Below, in pieces: positions 21,982 to 32,460 of a stretch of DNA of 64,000 nucleotides (the stretch's first letter is position 1; every line of letters starts with the position of its first letter). This DNA comes from Gnetum montanum. Lineage: Eukaryota > Streptophyta > Gnetopsida > Gnetales > Gnetaceae. The stretch spans positions 927,766-991,765 of the forward strand of contig MNCI01010116.1 of the NCBI GenBank assembly GCA_015680685.1, written 5' to 3'. The position numbers and the translations under genes are program-made. The notes below the pieces were generated by a model that worked only from the letters and a program-made list of their open reading frames with translations, did not search any database and was not told where the DNA came from.

Positions 21982-24900
21982 ATGGGCAAGGGTAAGTAAG
22001 TAGAAGGCAAGGGGAGGAAGGAGCCTAGCTTGACCTTTGCCGAAGAGAGTGAAGTGATGCTCCAGTGTTTTCCTAGATCCAGGATTCCATCATGGTCTAG
22101 GTTAACGCGCAGGTAGGCCCTGATCCTTCGTCGAAATTCGTGTTTTCGCCTACTATTCCTGTTGGTTTGCCCCATTGTGTAGCATAACGGTTTTTGTAGT
22201 GTAAAGGTTTCCGTAGCATAGATGTTTTCATAGCATGCAGGATATGCTCGACGTGCAGGGTTTGTGCGTCTACGTTGCAGCGTGCAGGGTCTACATGTTG
22301 GGGTTTGCAGCGTGCGGGGTCTGCACGCTGGGCGTGAAGAGAATAACAGTTTCTTTCCAAGTGTTGGTCGCTAGGGTGAAACTTTATTTTATTATTTTAT
22401 TTTCTTGTGTAGCTGATTTACCATGGTTTTCAAACACTTGTAGGAATTCTAATCCTTTCCTCCTGGTGGTGGAGCTTGTCAGGGTTTTGGCATGGTTTGG
22501 GCCCATTGATTCTGATGAACCTGCTCCTGATATGATCGTTGGTCAAAATGGGGAATGGTTCAGAATGGGTGTTAGCAAATTTCTTCCCTTTATGCTAGAG
22601 AGATTTAGCATGGTAATATGGTCCCACTTAAGTGAACAGTTAGCATGGAGTATGCTTGAGACCATGTTACCAGGATCCTCAAACAGCGTAACAACTTTCA
22701 TGGTTGACATTGATGAGGAACCGCTCACGATTGAGGACGGTCCTTCTAGAGGACCTAGATCTACCCATCCACTATTGCGTGTATGGGACCTATTGTCAGA
22801 TGGCCTTCACCACATCAATAACACCCTATTCCTAGCTACTCGTGCGCATACTTTGTTCCATAACCCTCCTGGAATGGTGTACCGAGTAGGAAGGTAAGGT
22901 TGTTCAATTTACCATTTTTACCTTGCTGCTTAGTAGTGGTTTATATTTTGATCGTCTTCTCTTTGCAAGCCTCAATTCGATAAAGAAGGAGTGTGCATAA
23001 GCGATGATGGACTCGCTTTAGTTCGTACCACCTTAGAGGCTTTCATGGCGGGCCCCACTCTCCGTGGTGTCGTGTTGGCCCAGACTAAGGGTGATATTGT
23101 TCATTTTTATAAACGGTACTCGAGGGCACTTGCACAATGCAAGGCTAGGGAATGGTTGCATGGGGATTGGTCTCATAATGGGCTAGTTTTTCCATGCAAT
23201 GCCGATTTGGCTTCTAGCGATCTGAATCTATCAACTGACTGTAAGTAACGGTATTTTCTTATGCCTCCATTTGTTTGTTCTGCTACATCATTGGTTATAT
23301 TGACTCCATGGTGTTATCTTGTGCATACAGTGGACGTCCCCCCTGGTGGAGCCACTATTACAACCGGGCGGACTGAGAGCACTTTGTCTATGAAATTAGG
23401 GGAAATCAGTGATGCACAGTGATGGTTACGTACTAAGGCACCACCACATCTCATCAGCTGTTTGAGTGATGCAGGCCTCATGGATTTGTTTACTGCTCTG
23501 AGCCTTGATGTTTCTGTGATGGAGATTATTGGAATCGTTGATTCTTTCGACAAATCTGTCACCTACTATAGCACTCGCATCAAGGATGTCAAAGTGGTTT
23601 TCCATCTGTCAGCGGAGTTCTTCTCAGACTTCTTTGGTGTACTAGCAGCTGGGACTAAACTGATTTTGGATAAAGCACAAAAAGAGCTCCATGTTATATG
23701 TGAATTGGAGGACTAGTTGGGCATTCTTAAAGGCACTAAGGGATTCCCCATGCAGGGAAAATCAAAAGTATCTAAAGTTAATGAGTTGTATCCCTTGTTC
23801 AGAGCGCGGGCATTTCCCAAATCCCTGTCTCAAGTAAAGAATTTTGGGGTGGAACCTGTGTGTATCATGCACATGATTCTGGAGACTGGGATACATTATA
23901 ATTAGGCCAAGTTTTTACTTATAGGTTTCCACGGGGAGATAGTGAGGTTACGTTCATACATTGAGGCACAATCCCATTTCACCTTTGCATTCTTTGCCGG
24001 TTACTTACACCAGCTGGCTGAATTTTTAGTTGTTCGCATGGATAACAAGTACGTGTTAAGGGATTGCAACCAACTATCTCGCCCATGGATTTGCCACTTA
24101 TTTGAGGTGGCAAAATCTCAAGATGATCCCAAGGGGATTGATGAATCGATTTCTATCACAATGGAGGGGTCATCTGGTCATTCAATTCATATGCGTGATA
24201 GTGTAGGGTTGGAACCAGATAGTGTGCCCTATACTACTAGGAGAGCCGATCAGGTGATCAAGGAAATGATCGAGAAAGCAAAATTGAAAGTTCAGAAGCA
24301 TGAATGTCCTAGAGAGGTTGCTCTAATTGCAAATGAACCAAGGGTGAAACGTATACGGTTTAAGATGCCTATATAGGGTAAGCTTGATTCACTGATTTGT
24401 CCTTTTTTTATTGTCATCATCGTTACTTTTACTTTATTTTTTGGCTGTTTATACAAAACTAATGTGATGTTGAACCTATGAATGTCATTAGAGTTGACTT
24501 CTGAAGTAAGAAGAGAGAGATTAGCACCGATCATCAAGGACGAAGAGGTCTCAATGAACTTAAATGAGGAGGACAAAATGGGAAGGGACGAGACAGGAGG
24601 AACGAAAGATCGGGAGGGAGATACCACAGAAGAGGGTAACATCGATGATCAGGATGGAGTCGATGAGATGTTTGATGGTTTCCTCAGAGGGAAGCTAGAC
24701 CTTGGCGATCCTCCAAATCGGGAGGAGGATAAAGATTTCGGTATATTCGCCATATTATGTTTATTTTCCTTTTGAATTGTGCTTCTCATTATTCAAAGTT
24801 TTAATTTTATGTTCTTTACTGCTACTAGGCAAAAATGTTGAGATTAGGATGGTTCCTAACGTTCGTTTAGAAGTCCCTATGATGAAGGATCCCACAGACA

Positions 24901-26109
24901 CGAACACCGAAGTTAACCCGTCTCCTACACATGAACCATTTACTTGGATCGAAATGCCAAGTAAAATGGATTTTATAACTGGAATCGTTGATGAGGTACT
25001 TGATCGCATCTAGCAAGATGATCCTGAAATAGGTACAAATATCTTAGGCGTTTCAAATCCTTCAATTTTTTTCACATCTGTTGCTATTGTCCAATGTCTA
25101 ATGTATGTTCTCCTCACATGAGTAGGGGCTAAACTGAAATGGGATTCATCTGAGGCCACTGGTATTGATAGTTTACCTACACTGCCTCCAAATATTGAGC
25201 AAGTACCCCGACAGATCTATGATGAAGTGGCAGAATGCATTGTGTAGAACGCCAAGTCTCTTTGGACCTGTAGGCGCTCTATCGAGAGGTTATGGTTGTA
25301 GATTCAGGTGGGAGAAAAAGAGATTTCCAAGCTATCATCAGAACGGGATGATCTCAAATCGTGCTATGAGTTTGCCTCAGCAAGATTAATAGGTGATCAT
25401 TCTTGGTGAACTTCCGAGATTACTTATAATAGATATTGGAATTTATTGAATCGCCAAGTATCAATGACTCAGGAGCTAGCGAAGCGTAAGGCACAAATAG
25501 ATTTAATGAACCTCAAATGTCAGGATTGGAAGGCTTTCGCTTCTAAGGTGCGGAAATGGGGTCAAGATGAAAAGACCCATAAGTATCATTATAAAAAATT
25601 GTTAAAGGAGGTATCTATAGAGAAGCATCAGCTGGAGATGTTTGTTGAGGGTTTAGGCCTGAACTCTTCATTTGATGTGTTTGCTAAGCATACTGTGGTG
25701 GAGATGGAATTACCCAAGAGGGTAATCACCATAGCCTCTGGGGAGGTTTCTATGGGCGAGTTTCCTCTGAAATGTCCCACTTGGTCTGCGGTGGACAAAG
25801 GGAAGGCTTTGGCCAACGTTGATCTAGGCCTTAATGAGACTGACTGGGCAAGTATCTCTAAAGAAGAAATCCTTCGTCGGTTGGAATTCAGTCTAGGGGG
25901 ATCTTCTTTAGTAAGTCATTTAAACTTGTGAATTTTGTTTATTAAATAAATTTTGGAATTCTTTTCTTTTCTTTTTTTGTTAATTGTTTTCTTTCACCTT
26001 TTCATAGGGTTAGGATGATGATGATGGTCAAGAAGGTGGCCCCAGTGGAGTGGGGACCCATGGTGCCAGGGAGTCTGAGGGGGACACCCCTCCCGACCCT
26101 GATGCTTAG
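21982..26109 (+). pseudogene. Eight-exon antisense gene inside element A, product unknown
   Basis: Proposed exons: 21982-22112, 22444-22893, 22970-23240, 23331-24377, 24492-24740, 24829-25032, 25126-25910 and 26008-26109. Introns are 331, 76, 90, 114, 88, 93 and 97 nt, all GT-AG, with donors GTAGGC, GTAAGG, GTAAGT, GTAAGC, GTATAT, GTACAA and GTAAGT. Codon phase agrees across six of seven junctions; only exon 2 to 3 is off by one base. About 1,080 codons: basic start (MGKGK), exon 2 open for 149 codons (FLPFMLERF, VWDLLSDGLHHINN), large exon 4 (FSDFFGVLAAGTKL, FAFFAGYLHQLAEFLVVRMD), charged exon 5, a long helical coiled-coil-like exon 7, and an acidic Asp/Gly tail. Ten in-frame stops (7 TAG, 2 TGA, 1 TAA) and no frameshift inside any exon. 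No known domain recognised. It runs opposite to the host element, between its protease and RT. Confidence 0.75.
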
Positions 26110-26689
26110 TTTTCAACTTGGTATTAACCTACACATTGTAGACCTTATCTACACACTGTAGACCTTATCATCGCTCATGTTTTTACATGAGTCACAAATA
26201 GAATGTTTTTCTTTAGATTATATATGAACTGATGGATGGAATCGGTTAACTGTTGTAATTGTCTATTTGTATATGAATATTTTTTTTTTGTTTTTTTGTT
26301 GTTAAAATGATTATGTATGCGATCTATGTATCGTGTGGGGACACTGCACTAAGTTGTAATTTGATGTTGATACATTTATACTATTTTTTCGATTGAGTTT
26401 TCTGTTATTCATTTTTTTCATTTGAATCCCAAGTTTGTTTGAACACTGATAAGCGTAGATTTAAAGTGAAGATCTTTTGGGCTTAAATGTAAACACGATG
26501 CAGTAATGTAAAATGTTTTTTTTCATTTTGTTGTTTAAGTGTAATGCATGAAGTAGGAACAGAAGTAGGAGCATAATCATGTAAAAAAGGGGAATATGAA
26601 GGAAAACTATGGCTGATCGCGCAACAACGCAACAAGGTAAGCATAAATCCGAACTGTAATCTTGAATTGAGAGAAACGAAATGTAAGAA
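26110..26689. other. Downstream region of the antisense gene
   Basis: No ORF. Directly after the stop comes a short duplication (ACACATTGTAGACCTTATCT / ACACACTGTAGACCTTATC, 26132-26170), then T-rich sequence that would suit a 3' untranslated region. No feature beyond that is supported. Confidence 0.4.
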
Positions 26690-26960
26690 AATGCTCTAGT
26701 TTAAGGCCATTTCGAGCCATGGGCACATGTGTGTCAGTTTAAAGTCATGACGGACTGTAGTCTCGATGTTCTAGTTTAAAGCCATTCCGAGCCCCATGTA
26801 CTAGTTTAAGGCCATTTCAGGCCATATGTAAATAAGAGAAGTTTCAAGTGATACTGGTGGGTTCCTTGGTAAACCGGCCATTTCTGGCCGTGGCTAGTTT
26901 TATGTCATTGCAGACATGTGGTAGTTTAACGTCATTTCGGATGATGAAGTAGCTTATTGT
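26690..26960. repeat. A-family repeat block at the protease side of the insert
   Basis: Units TAGTTTAAGGCCATTTCGAGCC, CAGTTTAAAGTCATGACGGACT, TAGTTTAAAGCCATTCCGAGCC and TAGTTTAACGTCATTTCGG, spaced 35-60 bp. It pairs with 20960-21075 across the insert. Confidence 0.7.
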
Positions 26961-27922
26961 TTTAGTAATTTTTTGAGTTTTCTTATTTTTATGTTAGGAG
27001 TGATGCTGATAGGTGTGATTCTGTACTCAGCGTCCCCTTCGCTGATCACGTTGAATGGTAATTCAGCCCAAGGGACGTCCAATGGAGTAGGCTCTATATT
27101 GGCATCTTCTAGTGTTTTGGTATGTACAGTAGTTTTGATGTTTGGTGTAGTTTCTAGGTTAGGCGGTGTATGTACAGTTTCAAGTCCAGGTGTTTCTATG
27201 TTGGGTAAATTTTGATTTATGTCTAATGGATCATTGTTTATTGATTGCGTGCAACTTTGTTTTTCATTTGTGTCATCCTATTTAGGCTCTTCAAACTTAA
27301 CCTCCGAACCTTGGTTTGTATCTATATGTGACGAGATAGTAGGTGTAGTAGTCTCCCTGTGTATAACGATTTCACCACCTTCGTAAGGCAGGTGAATCTC
27401 TTGGTATATGGGGGAAGAGAATGCTTTGAGTTAGGCCAGCCAGGGTCTTCCTAATATTAAATTGAACCCTCGCATTTCATCAATGACAATGAAGTTAGCT
27501 GATGTGGGGAATCGATCCCCTGCTATAAAGTCCATAGTTATGATGCCTTTTACTCCTACGCGTGATCCACTAAATGATTTTAAACATGTGGTGGAGGTTT
27601 CTCTGATTAGTTCCGTAAGCTCTAATTGTTCAATGATAGGATAGGGTACTACGTTCGTGGAGGCTCTGTCATCTACATGCACTCTATGTATTTTGAATTG
27701 ATTTACTTGTATTGTTATGAACATAGGTGTGGTTGTTACTTCTCCTATTTTCTCATCAATTTTGATGTTGTTAGTGTGGAAGCCTAGTGATTTAGAAGTC
27801 GATCCTTGAGGTGAATACATTACCGCATGAATTGAAAGTTCATTCGGAGGTAAGTCTTCATTTACTGGGATTGATGTCAACATATGTACTAGGGCTTCGC
27901 GATGAGTTTGAGAAGTTAACAT
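26961..27922 (-). pseudogene. Element A aspartic protease and following linker
   Basis: The minus-strand ORF 27922-27431 (163 codons) is a retropepsin of the Tat type. It has IHRVHVDDRASTNVVPYPIIEQL (active-site loop), FSGSRVGVKGIITM and FNLILGRPWLA. The loop reads DRAS where DGAS or DSGA is normal, so the glycine after the catalytic Asp is Arg. The frame stops just after GRPWLA (27428-27430) and continues as an acidic Pro/Thr-rich linker to about 26960, where the repeat block starts. Upstream, the same register runs from 29101 through the zinc knuckle. Its role would be cleaving the element's Gag-Pol; with the changed loop and stops it is probably dead. Confidence 0.88.
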
Positions 27923-28015
27923 CAGGTTATATAGACTTAATGAAGTGTTTTTCTGTTTAAGTGCATGGGTGACCTGTGTTAGGGCTGTTGCTAAATCTTT
28001 ACTGTTAGGTGTAGG

Positions 28016-28800
28016 CTAGTTAGTGGTTACTTGATCCATCGAGCCTAGCAGTTTTATCTCATGTGTAGCTGGCTTGACGTTTTCTTCTGTAACTGTTGAT
28101 TTGGATGCATCATGTATTCCTGATGATTCTCGCTTATAGCTTGTGTTCGGTTCGTTAGTAGGTGATGCCATGGGTACTGCACTTAATGGAGTAGGCTTGG
28201 GGGGTCCTAAGGCAAGCTGTTGACATTCTTTCTCCAATCGTTCCTGTGTGAGCTTGTCTACTAGGCGTTCTCGCATGTGGCACGAGGGAACATTTGGTTT
28301 CTGAACATCTGGTTGCTTTGGAATCCGTATGATGTATGGAGTAGGATGGGGTTGCAATTGGATGGTTGAAGGTAGTTGAGTGTCAAGCTACCTAGGCACC
28401 TTAACAACATACAGGGTTAGTTTATTTTGTGTTTGTGGGGTGGAAGGTTGGTGGTTATCAGGGTGTTTGGGTATCTTGACAACATATGGAGTTGGTCTAG
28501 TTCGGGGTTGTACCTCCGTAGTTGCAACCGCAAGTGGCACCTGGACTACATAGGGAGTGGGCCGGGTAGGAGGTTGCATGTTTGCGGTAGTAGCGGCGGG
28601 AGGTACACGCACCACATATGGTTTTGGTGGTATGGTAGAGGCTGCCACCGCGGGGGGTATTCAGATGACATAAGGTCTTTGTGGGGTAGGCGGGTTACAT
28701 GGAGAGTATGATGATTGAGGTGCAAGTGTTTGTGCAGTAGGAGGAATACGAACTACAAATGATCTCTTAGGTATTTGTTGTTCATTATCTGAATAAATGG
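28016..28800 (-). pseudogene. Element A gag-protease linker with PYVV-type peptide repeats
   Basis: Same minus-strand register as the protease, open at 28648-28388 and 28357-28016. Seven copies of a PYVV(K/R/Q)(V/I)P-like motif occur between about 28760 and 28320 (FVVRIP, PYVI.IP, PYVVRVP, PYVVQVP, PYVVKIP, YVVKVP, PYIIRIP), separated by 10-25 residues rich in Pro, Thr and Ala. The remainder is a Pro/Lys/Glu-rich linker. No enzymatic motif. Repeated proline-rich linkers between gag and protease are not a standard domain; the function is unknown. Confidence 0.7.
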
Positions 28801-28819
28801 TGTTAATCATAGGCACTTC

Positions 28820-29260
28820 TTATTCATTGTCTAAGTAGATAGTGTTAATTACATATGGAGCTTCCTTAGTATTTAGAGGATCCTTATATATGCCCATGGC
28901 CTGGTTTTGTGGTTTGACCAGGTTGGCCTCATCAAAAGTGATCTCACCTCCATCGATCATCCATTGAATATCTTTTTTCAGGGTGAAACAATAGTTAGTG
29001 CCATGCCCATTGTGTTGATGATAATCACAAAAGAGGTCTATTCTAAAGCCTCTTGGAACTGGGGGCTCATCTGGTGTTGCCAAGCTTGGGTTCTCAACCA
29101 ACTAACAGAATCAATCATGTCTTTGGATTGCTACGCGGGATAATTATTTATGTTTCATTAGCCTAACCTTCAAGAGTTGGTCAAATAATTGTGAGGGTTT
29201 CATGGGCAACGGCATGTATTGAGAGGGGTATCTCCTCTCGAAGTTTCTCGCACCACTTAC
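28820..29260 (-). pseudogene. Element A gag C-terminal part with zinc-knuckle-like motif
   Basis: The minus strand gives RRYPSQYMPLPMKPSQLFDQLLKV, then CDYHQHNGHGTNYCFTLKKDIQ. This C-x2-H-x4-GH-x4-C pattern is the single zinc-knuckle-like box found between gag and protease in Tat elements. The register differs from the upstream gag (29551-31212), so an indel lies near 29250-29300. Stops occur at the segment after LMKHK and after QRHD. Confidence 0.8.
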
Positions 29261-29550
29261 GTAGGATTTTGTGATGTGGACGGTTCGAGTGCAGTAGTGG
29301 GAGTAGGTCTAGCATAGTTAGTAGGGGCAGTAGGTGATTTTCCTTGTTGTCCCATACTTGTTTGTTGTGTTTCTGCTACTACTGCTATAGTTGCCTTAGC
29401 CTTTTCTTTGTCTTTCTTATTATGTTGGTTTTTAAAGGCTAATAGGCAGGGTCGTGGCTATTTTGGGCTGCCTCTTCTATGTTCTTTATTTGTACAAATG
29501 CTTGGCTAAGAGTGTGTGCGTTAAGATAGTATAATTTGAACTTCATAAAA

Positions 29551-31212
29551 TCATTTGGTCCCCTTTAGAATAGTGAGAAGATAAGTCTCTGGGATTGGCT
29601 CATGGAGCTCATTGAGGGAAGCACTCCACCGTTGAATAAATTTTTGAACAGGTTCAAGCAGTGCTTGCTTGACCTGTATGAGGTTATCAAGTGTTGCTTC
29701 AGGCTTTAAGTTATACTTGAACCTGATAAAGAATTGGTGTAATAAATCTTCCAAAGAAGATATGGAGTTTTGGGGCAATGCCCGATACCAGTCAAGTGCT
29801 CTTCCTATGAGGGACATGGGGAACACTCACAAGATGGCATGTGGCCATGCCTGAAGTAACACACACTTTAGTCTAAACGTTACAAGATGAGCGTTGGGGT
29901 CTGTTTCCCCATTGTATTTGGTTAACGTGGGTAAGGAAACACCTTTAGGTAATGTTAGAGGTGGAATCGAAGAGCTATTAGGATCATCTTGATAGAAATC
30001 TACTATCTTAAGCTCTTCGTCAGTAGCTATTTTGAGGTGCTTAACCTCGTCAGTTAGCTCTTGCATTAGTTTTTTGGCTTCAGCCTAGTCTTGGACACTG
30101 GGTGAGATGGAATATTGATTATGTTGTGTAGTATATAAGTTAGATTGTTGTATGGTGGGCAAGAAAGAGGAAAGTTGAGTGGTTGGAGGTTGCGCTTGTG
30201 GAATATTCATGGTAGGTGTTGCTAAGGGTGGCATACTATAAGGAAATGGTTGTTGTTGTTGTTGTTGCTGTACTTGAGGGATGTTCATGGGGGGAATTGT
30301 AGGAGATGGTACATTGTAGTTAGGGGGTTGATGCACTTGTGTACCAGTCCCAGCCCACTATCCAGTCATGATTTGTGAGGGGATGCCCTGAACTTGTTGA
30401 ATTGAAGTGATGAAGGATGTTCTTTGGGTTTCGATCTATGGTATATAGTGCGCGGATGTAGAAGCAGCTATCACATATGGCATCCCGATCACTCGGGGTG
30501 GGAAGGTTGCTCCTACATTGGTTTGCGGGGGTTGTTGTTGGGGTTGTATTTGCAAGAGAGGGGATAATGTGGAAACAGGAGGAATAGTGGCGAGGGGTAT
30601 ATTGAGTTGGGTATCAGTCACTGGGGGAGTGGGAATAAGCGTGGATGCTTCTTGTTGAGGCACATGTGCTTGAGTGGTTTTAAATGAATGGAGGGACATA
30701 GTATCCCCCGTGAAGGGATGAAATAACGGGTTTGTGTAAGTGTGTGGATTGAGAGTATGGTATGAATCTTCGTGTTCAGACTGAGCTGCAAAGTCATCCT
30801 CCTCCTTTAATTGAGGATTTTCCATAGACTGGTCTAAAGAATGATTCCTGGCTAGGATGAGCTGTGAGATGAGCTCAGAGTAGTGCTCTGGAAGAGGGAT
30901 GATGTCATATGAGGAAGGGATGAACTCATGTCCTCCCCTATGAAACAGTTCATATTGTCTCTTAGCCTCCATTTCAGTTTGATCCACTGCTAGGCTGGCT
31001 TGGATTTTTACGCATATAAAATTATATTGTTCCTGTGTGATAACGTTAAATGAAGAATTTCTCCCTTGCATTCTGAGAGACCAGTGAGCTCCTCCCTAGG
31101 GATTAACCTCACCGTGGGCCCCTATGGATTGCATAATGGGTATCGGCATTGTCGTGGGGCCCATGGTATCCGGAATGGACTTGGTTGAAACGTTGGTATT
31201 GGCAGTATTCAT
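29551..31212 (-). pseudogene. Element A gag
   Basis: One register without frameshift for about 550 codons, from the ATG at 31212 (MNTANTNVS) to 29551, broken by a few stops (TAG at 31096-31098, 30434 region, 30338 region and 30067 region). N-terminal two thirds: Gln/Pro/Ser/Thr-rich, with a polyglutamine run at 30255-30275. Then the gag core: SLPTLTKYNGETDPNAHLVTFR (30020-29870), MSLIGRALDWYRALP, FFIRFKYN, EATLDNLIQVKQ..EPVQKFIQRW and YLLTILKG. This is the retrotransposon gag core in the expected order. The long low-complexity N-terminal arm exceeds usual gag size and may include an extra ORF like that upstream of gag in Ogre. Confidence 0.85.
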
Positions 31213-31379
31213 GGTGAAAAGGTCGCAAATGTAACACGGTGGAAGGGGTACAATGTCAGGGTGTACAGGTGAGGATTTGATCAAGTATGAAATGGGTGTG
31301 CTTATCAGCGTACACCTAAGTTGGTAGCATGCGACCTGTTTGCACAACGTATGGACTGGGTCCCAGTGTACAAGCTTTA

Positions 31380-32280
31380 GCGACCAGCGTACAAAAATTG
31401 GTCACAATGTGTAAACTGAGGTCACAGCGTGTAGGTTGCAACTATCAACGTACCAATAGAGTGATGAGCGTGCAGGACAACTGGGCAGCATGTAGACAAG
31501 GTCTACAGCGTGCAGGTTGTCAAGCAGCGTGTAGATAAGGTCTACAGCGTGCAGGATGTCAAGCAACATGTAGACAAGGTCTACAACGTGTAGGTTGTCA
31601 GGCAGCGTGTAGACAGAGTCTACAACATACAGAAACTAGGCAGCGTGTAGACAGAGTCTACAACGTGTAGGTTGTCAGGCAGCATGTAGACAAGGTCTAC
31701 AGCATGCAAGTTGTCAGGCAGCATGTAGATAAGGTCTACAACGTGCAAGATGTCAGGCAGCATGTAGACAAGGTCTACAACGTGCAGGTTGTCAGGCAAC
31801 GTGTAGACAGAGTCTACAGCATGTAAAAACATGAGCGATGATAAGGTCTACAACGTGTAGATAAGTTCTATAGCGTGCAGGTTGTCAGGAAATGTGTAGA
31901 TAAGGTCTAGAGCATGCAGGATGTCAAGCAGCATGTAGACAAGGTCTACAGTGTGCAGGTTGTCAGGTAGCATGTAGACAGATTCTATAGCGTACAAAAA
32001 ATGGGTAGCGTGTAGACAAGGTCTATAGCATGCAGGTTATCAGGCAGTGTGTAGATAAGGTCTACAGTGTGCAGGATGTCAGGCAGCGTGTAGACAAGGT
32101 CTACAGTGTGTAGGTTGTCAGGCAGTGTGTAGACAGAGTCTACAGCATACAAAAACTGGGTAGTGTGTAGATAGAGTCTACAGCGTGCAAGTTGTCAGGC
32201 AGCATGTAGACAAGGTCTACAGCGTGTAGGTTGTCAAGCAACGTGTAGATACAGTCTACAGCATGCGAGTAAGTTGGGCA
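31380..32280 (-). repeat. 39-bp tandem repeat in the element A leader
   Basis: About 20 units with the consensus GCAGCGTGTAGACAAGGTCT followed by ACAGCGTGCAGGTTGTCAG, period 39 bp. Each unit contains GTAGAC-AAG-GTCTAC, a 6-bp inverted repeat with a 3-nt loop. Because 39 is a multiple of three, the minus strand is open across units as a 13-residue repeat (NLHAVDLVYMLPD). Units are diverged, with occasional indels (near 31825 and 31990). It lies between the primer site and gag, in the 5' leader. Confidence 0.9.
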
Positions 32281-32438
32281 GCGATTGGACGCTGCGAATG
32301 TTGCAGAACAGGGCACAAATTTGGGAGGCGTGCAATCAGGTTTAGTGTTGACGCAACGTAAATGTGAGAAAATAGGGCAGTAGATCAGAAGAACAGGGGT
32401 GGGCGTATGAGATCTGATTATATTTAAGAAATCATTGG

Positions 32439-32455
32439 CCTTCTTTCTAGCGTCA
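32439..32455 (-). other. Probable primer-binding site of element A
   Basis: Five nucleotides inside the 5' LTR the minus strand reads TGACGCTAGAAAGAAGG. This resembles the TGGCGCTAGAAGGA-type primer site I recall for some plant Tat elements, with G-to-A changes. Position supports the call; identity of the tRNA is uncertain. Confidence 0.5.
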
Positions 32456-32460
32456 TTTTC

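Noticed and set aside
31380-32280. CRISPR-like array
   Set aside because: Units are contiguous and diverged without unique spacers, and the setting is a plant retrotransposon leader.
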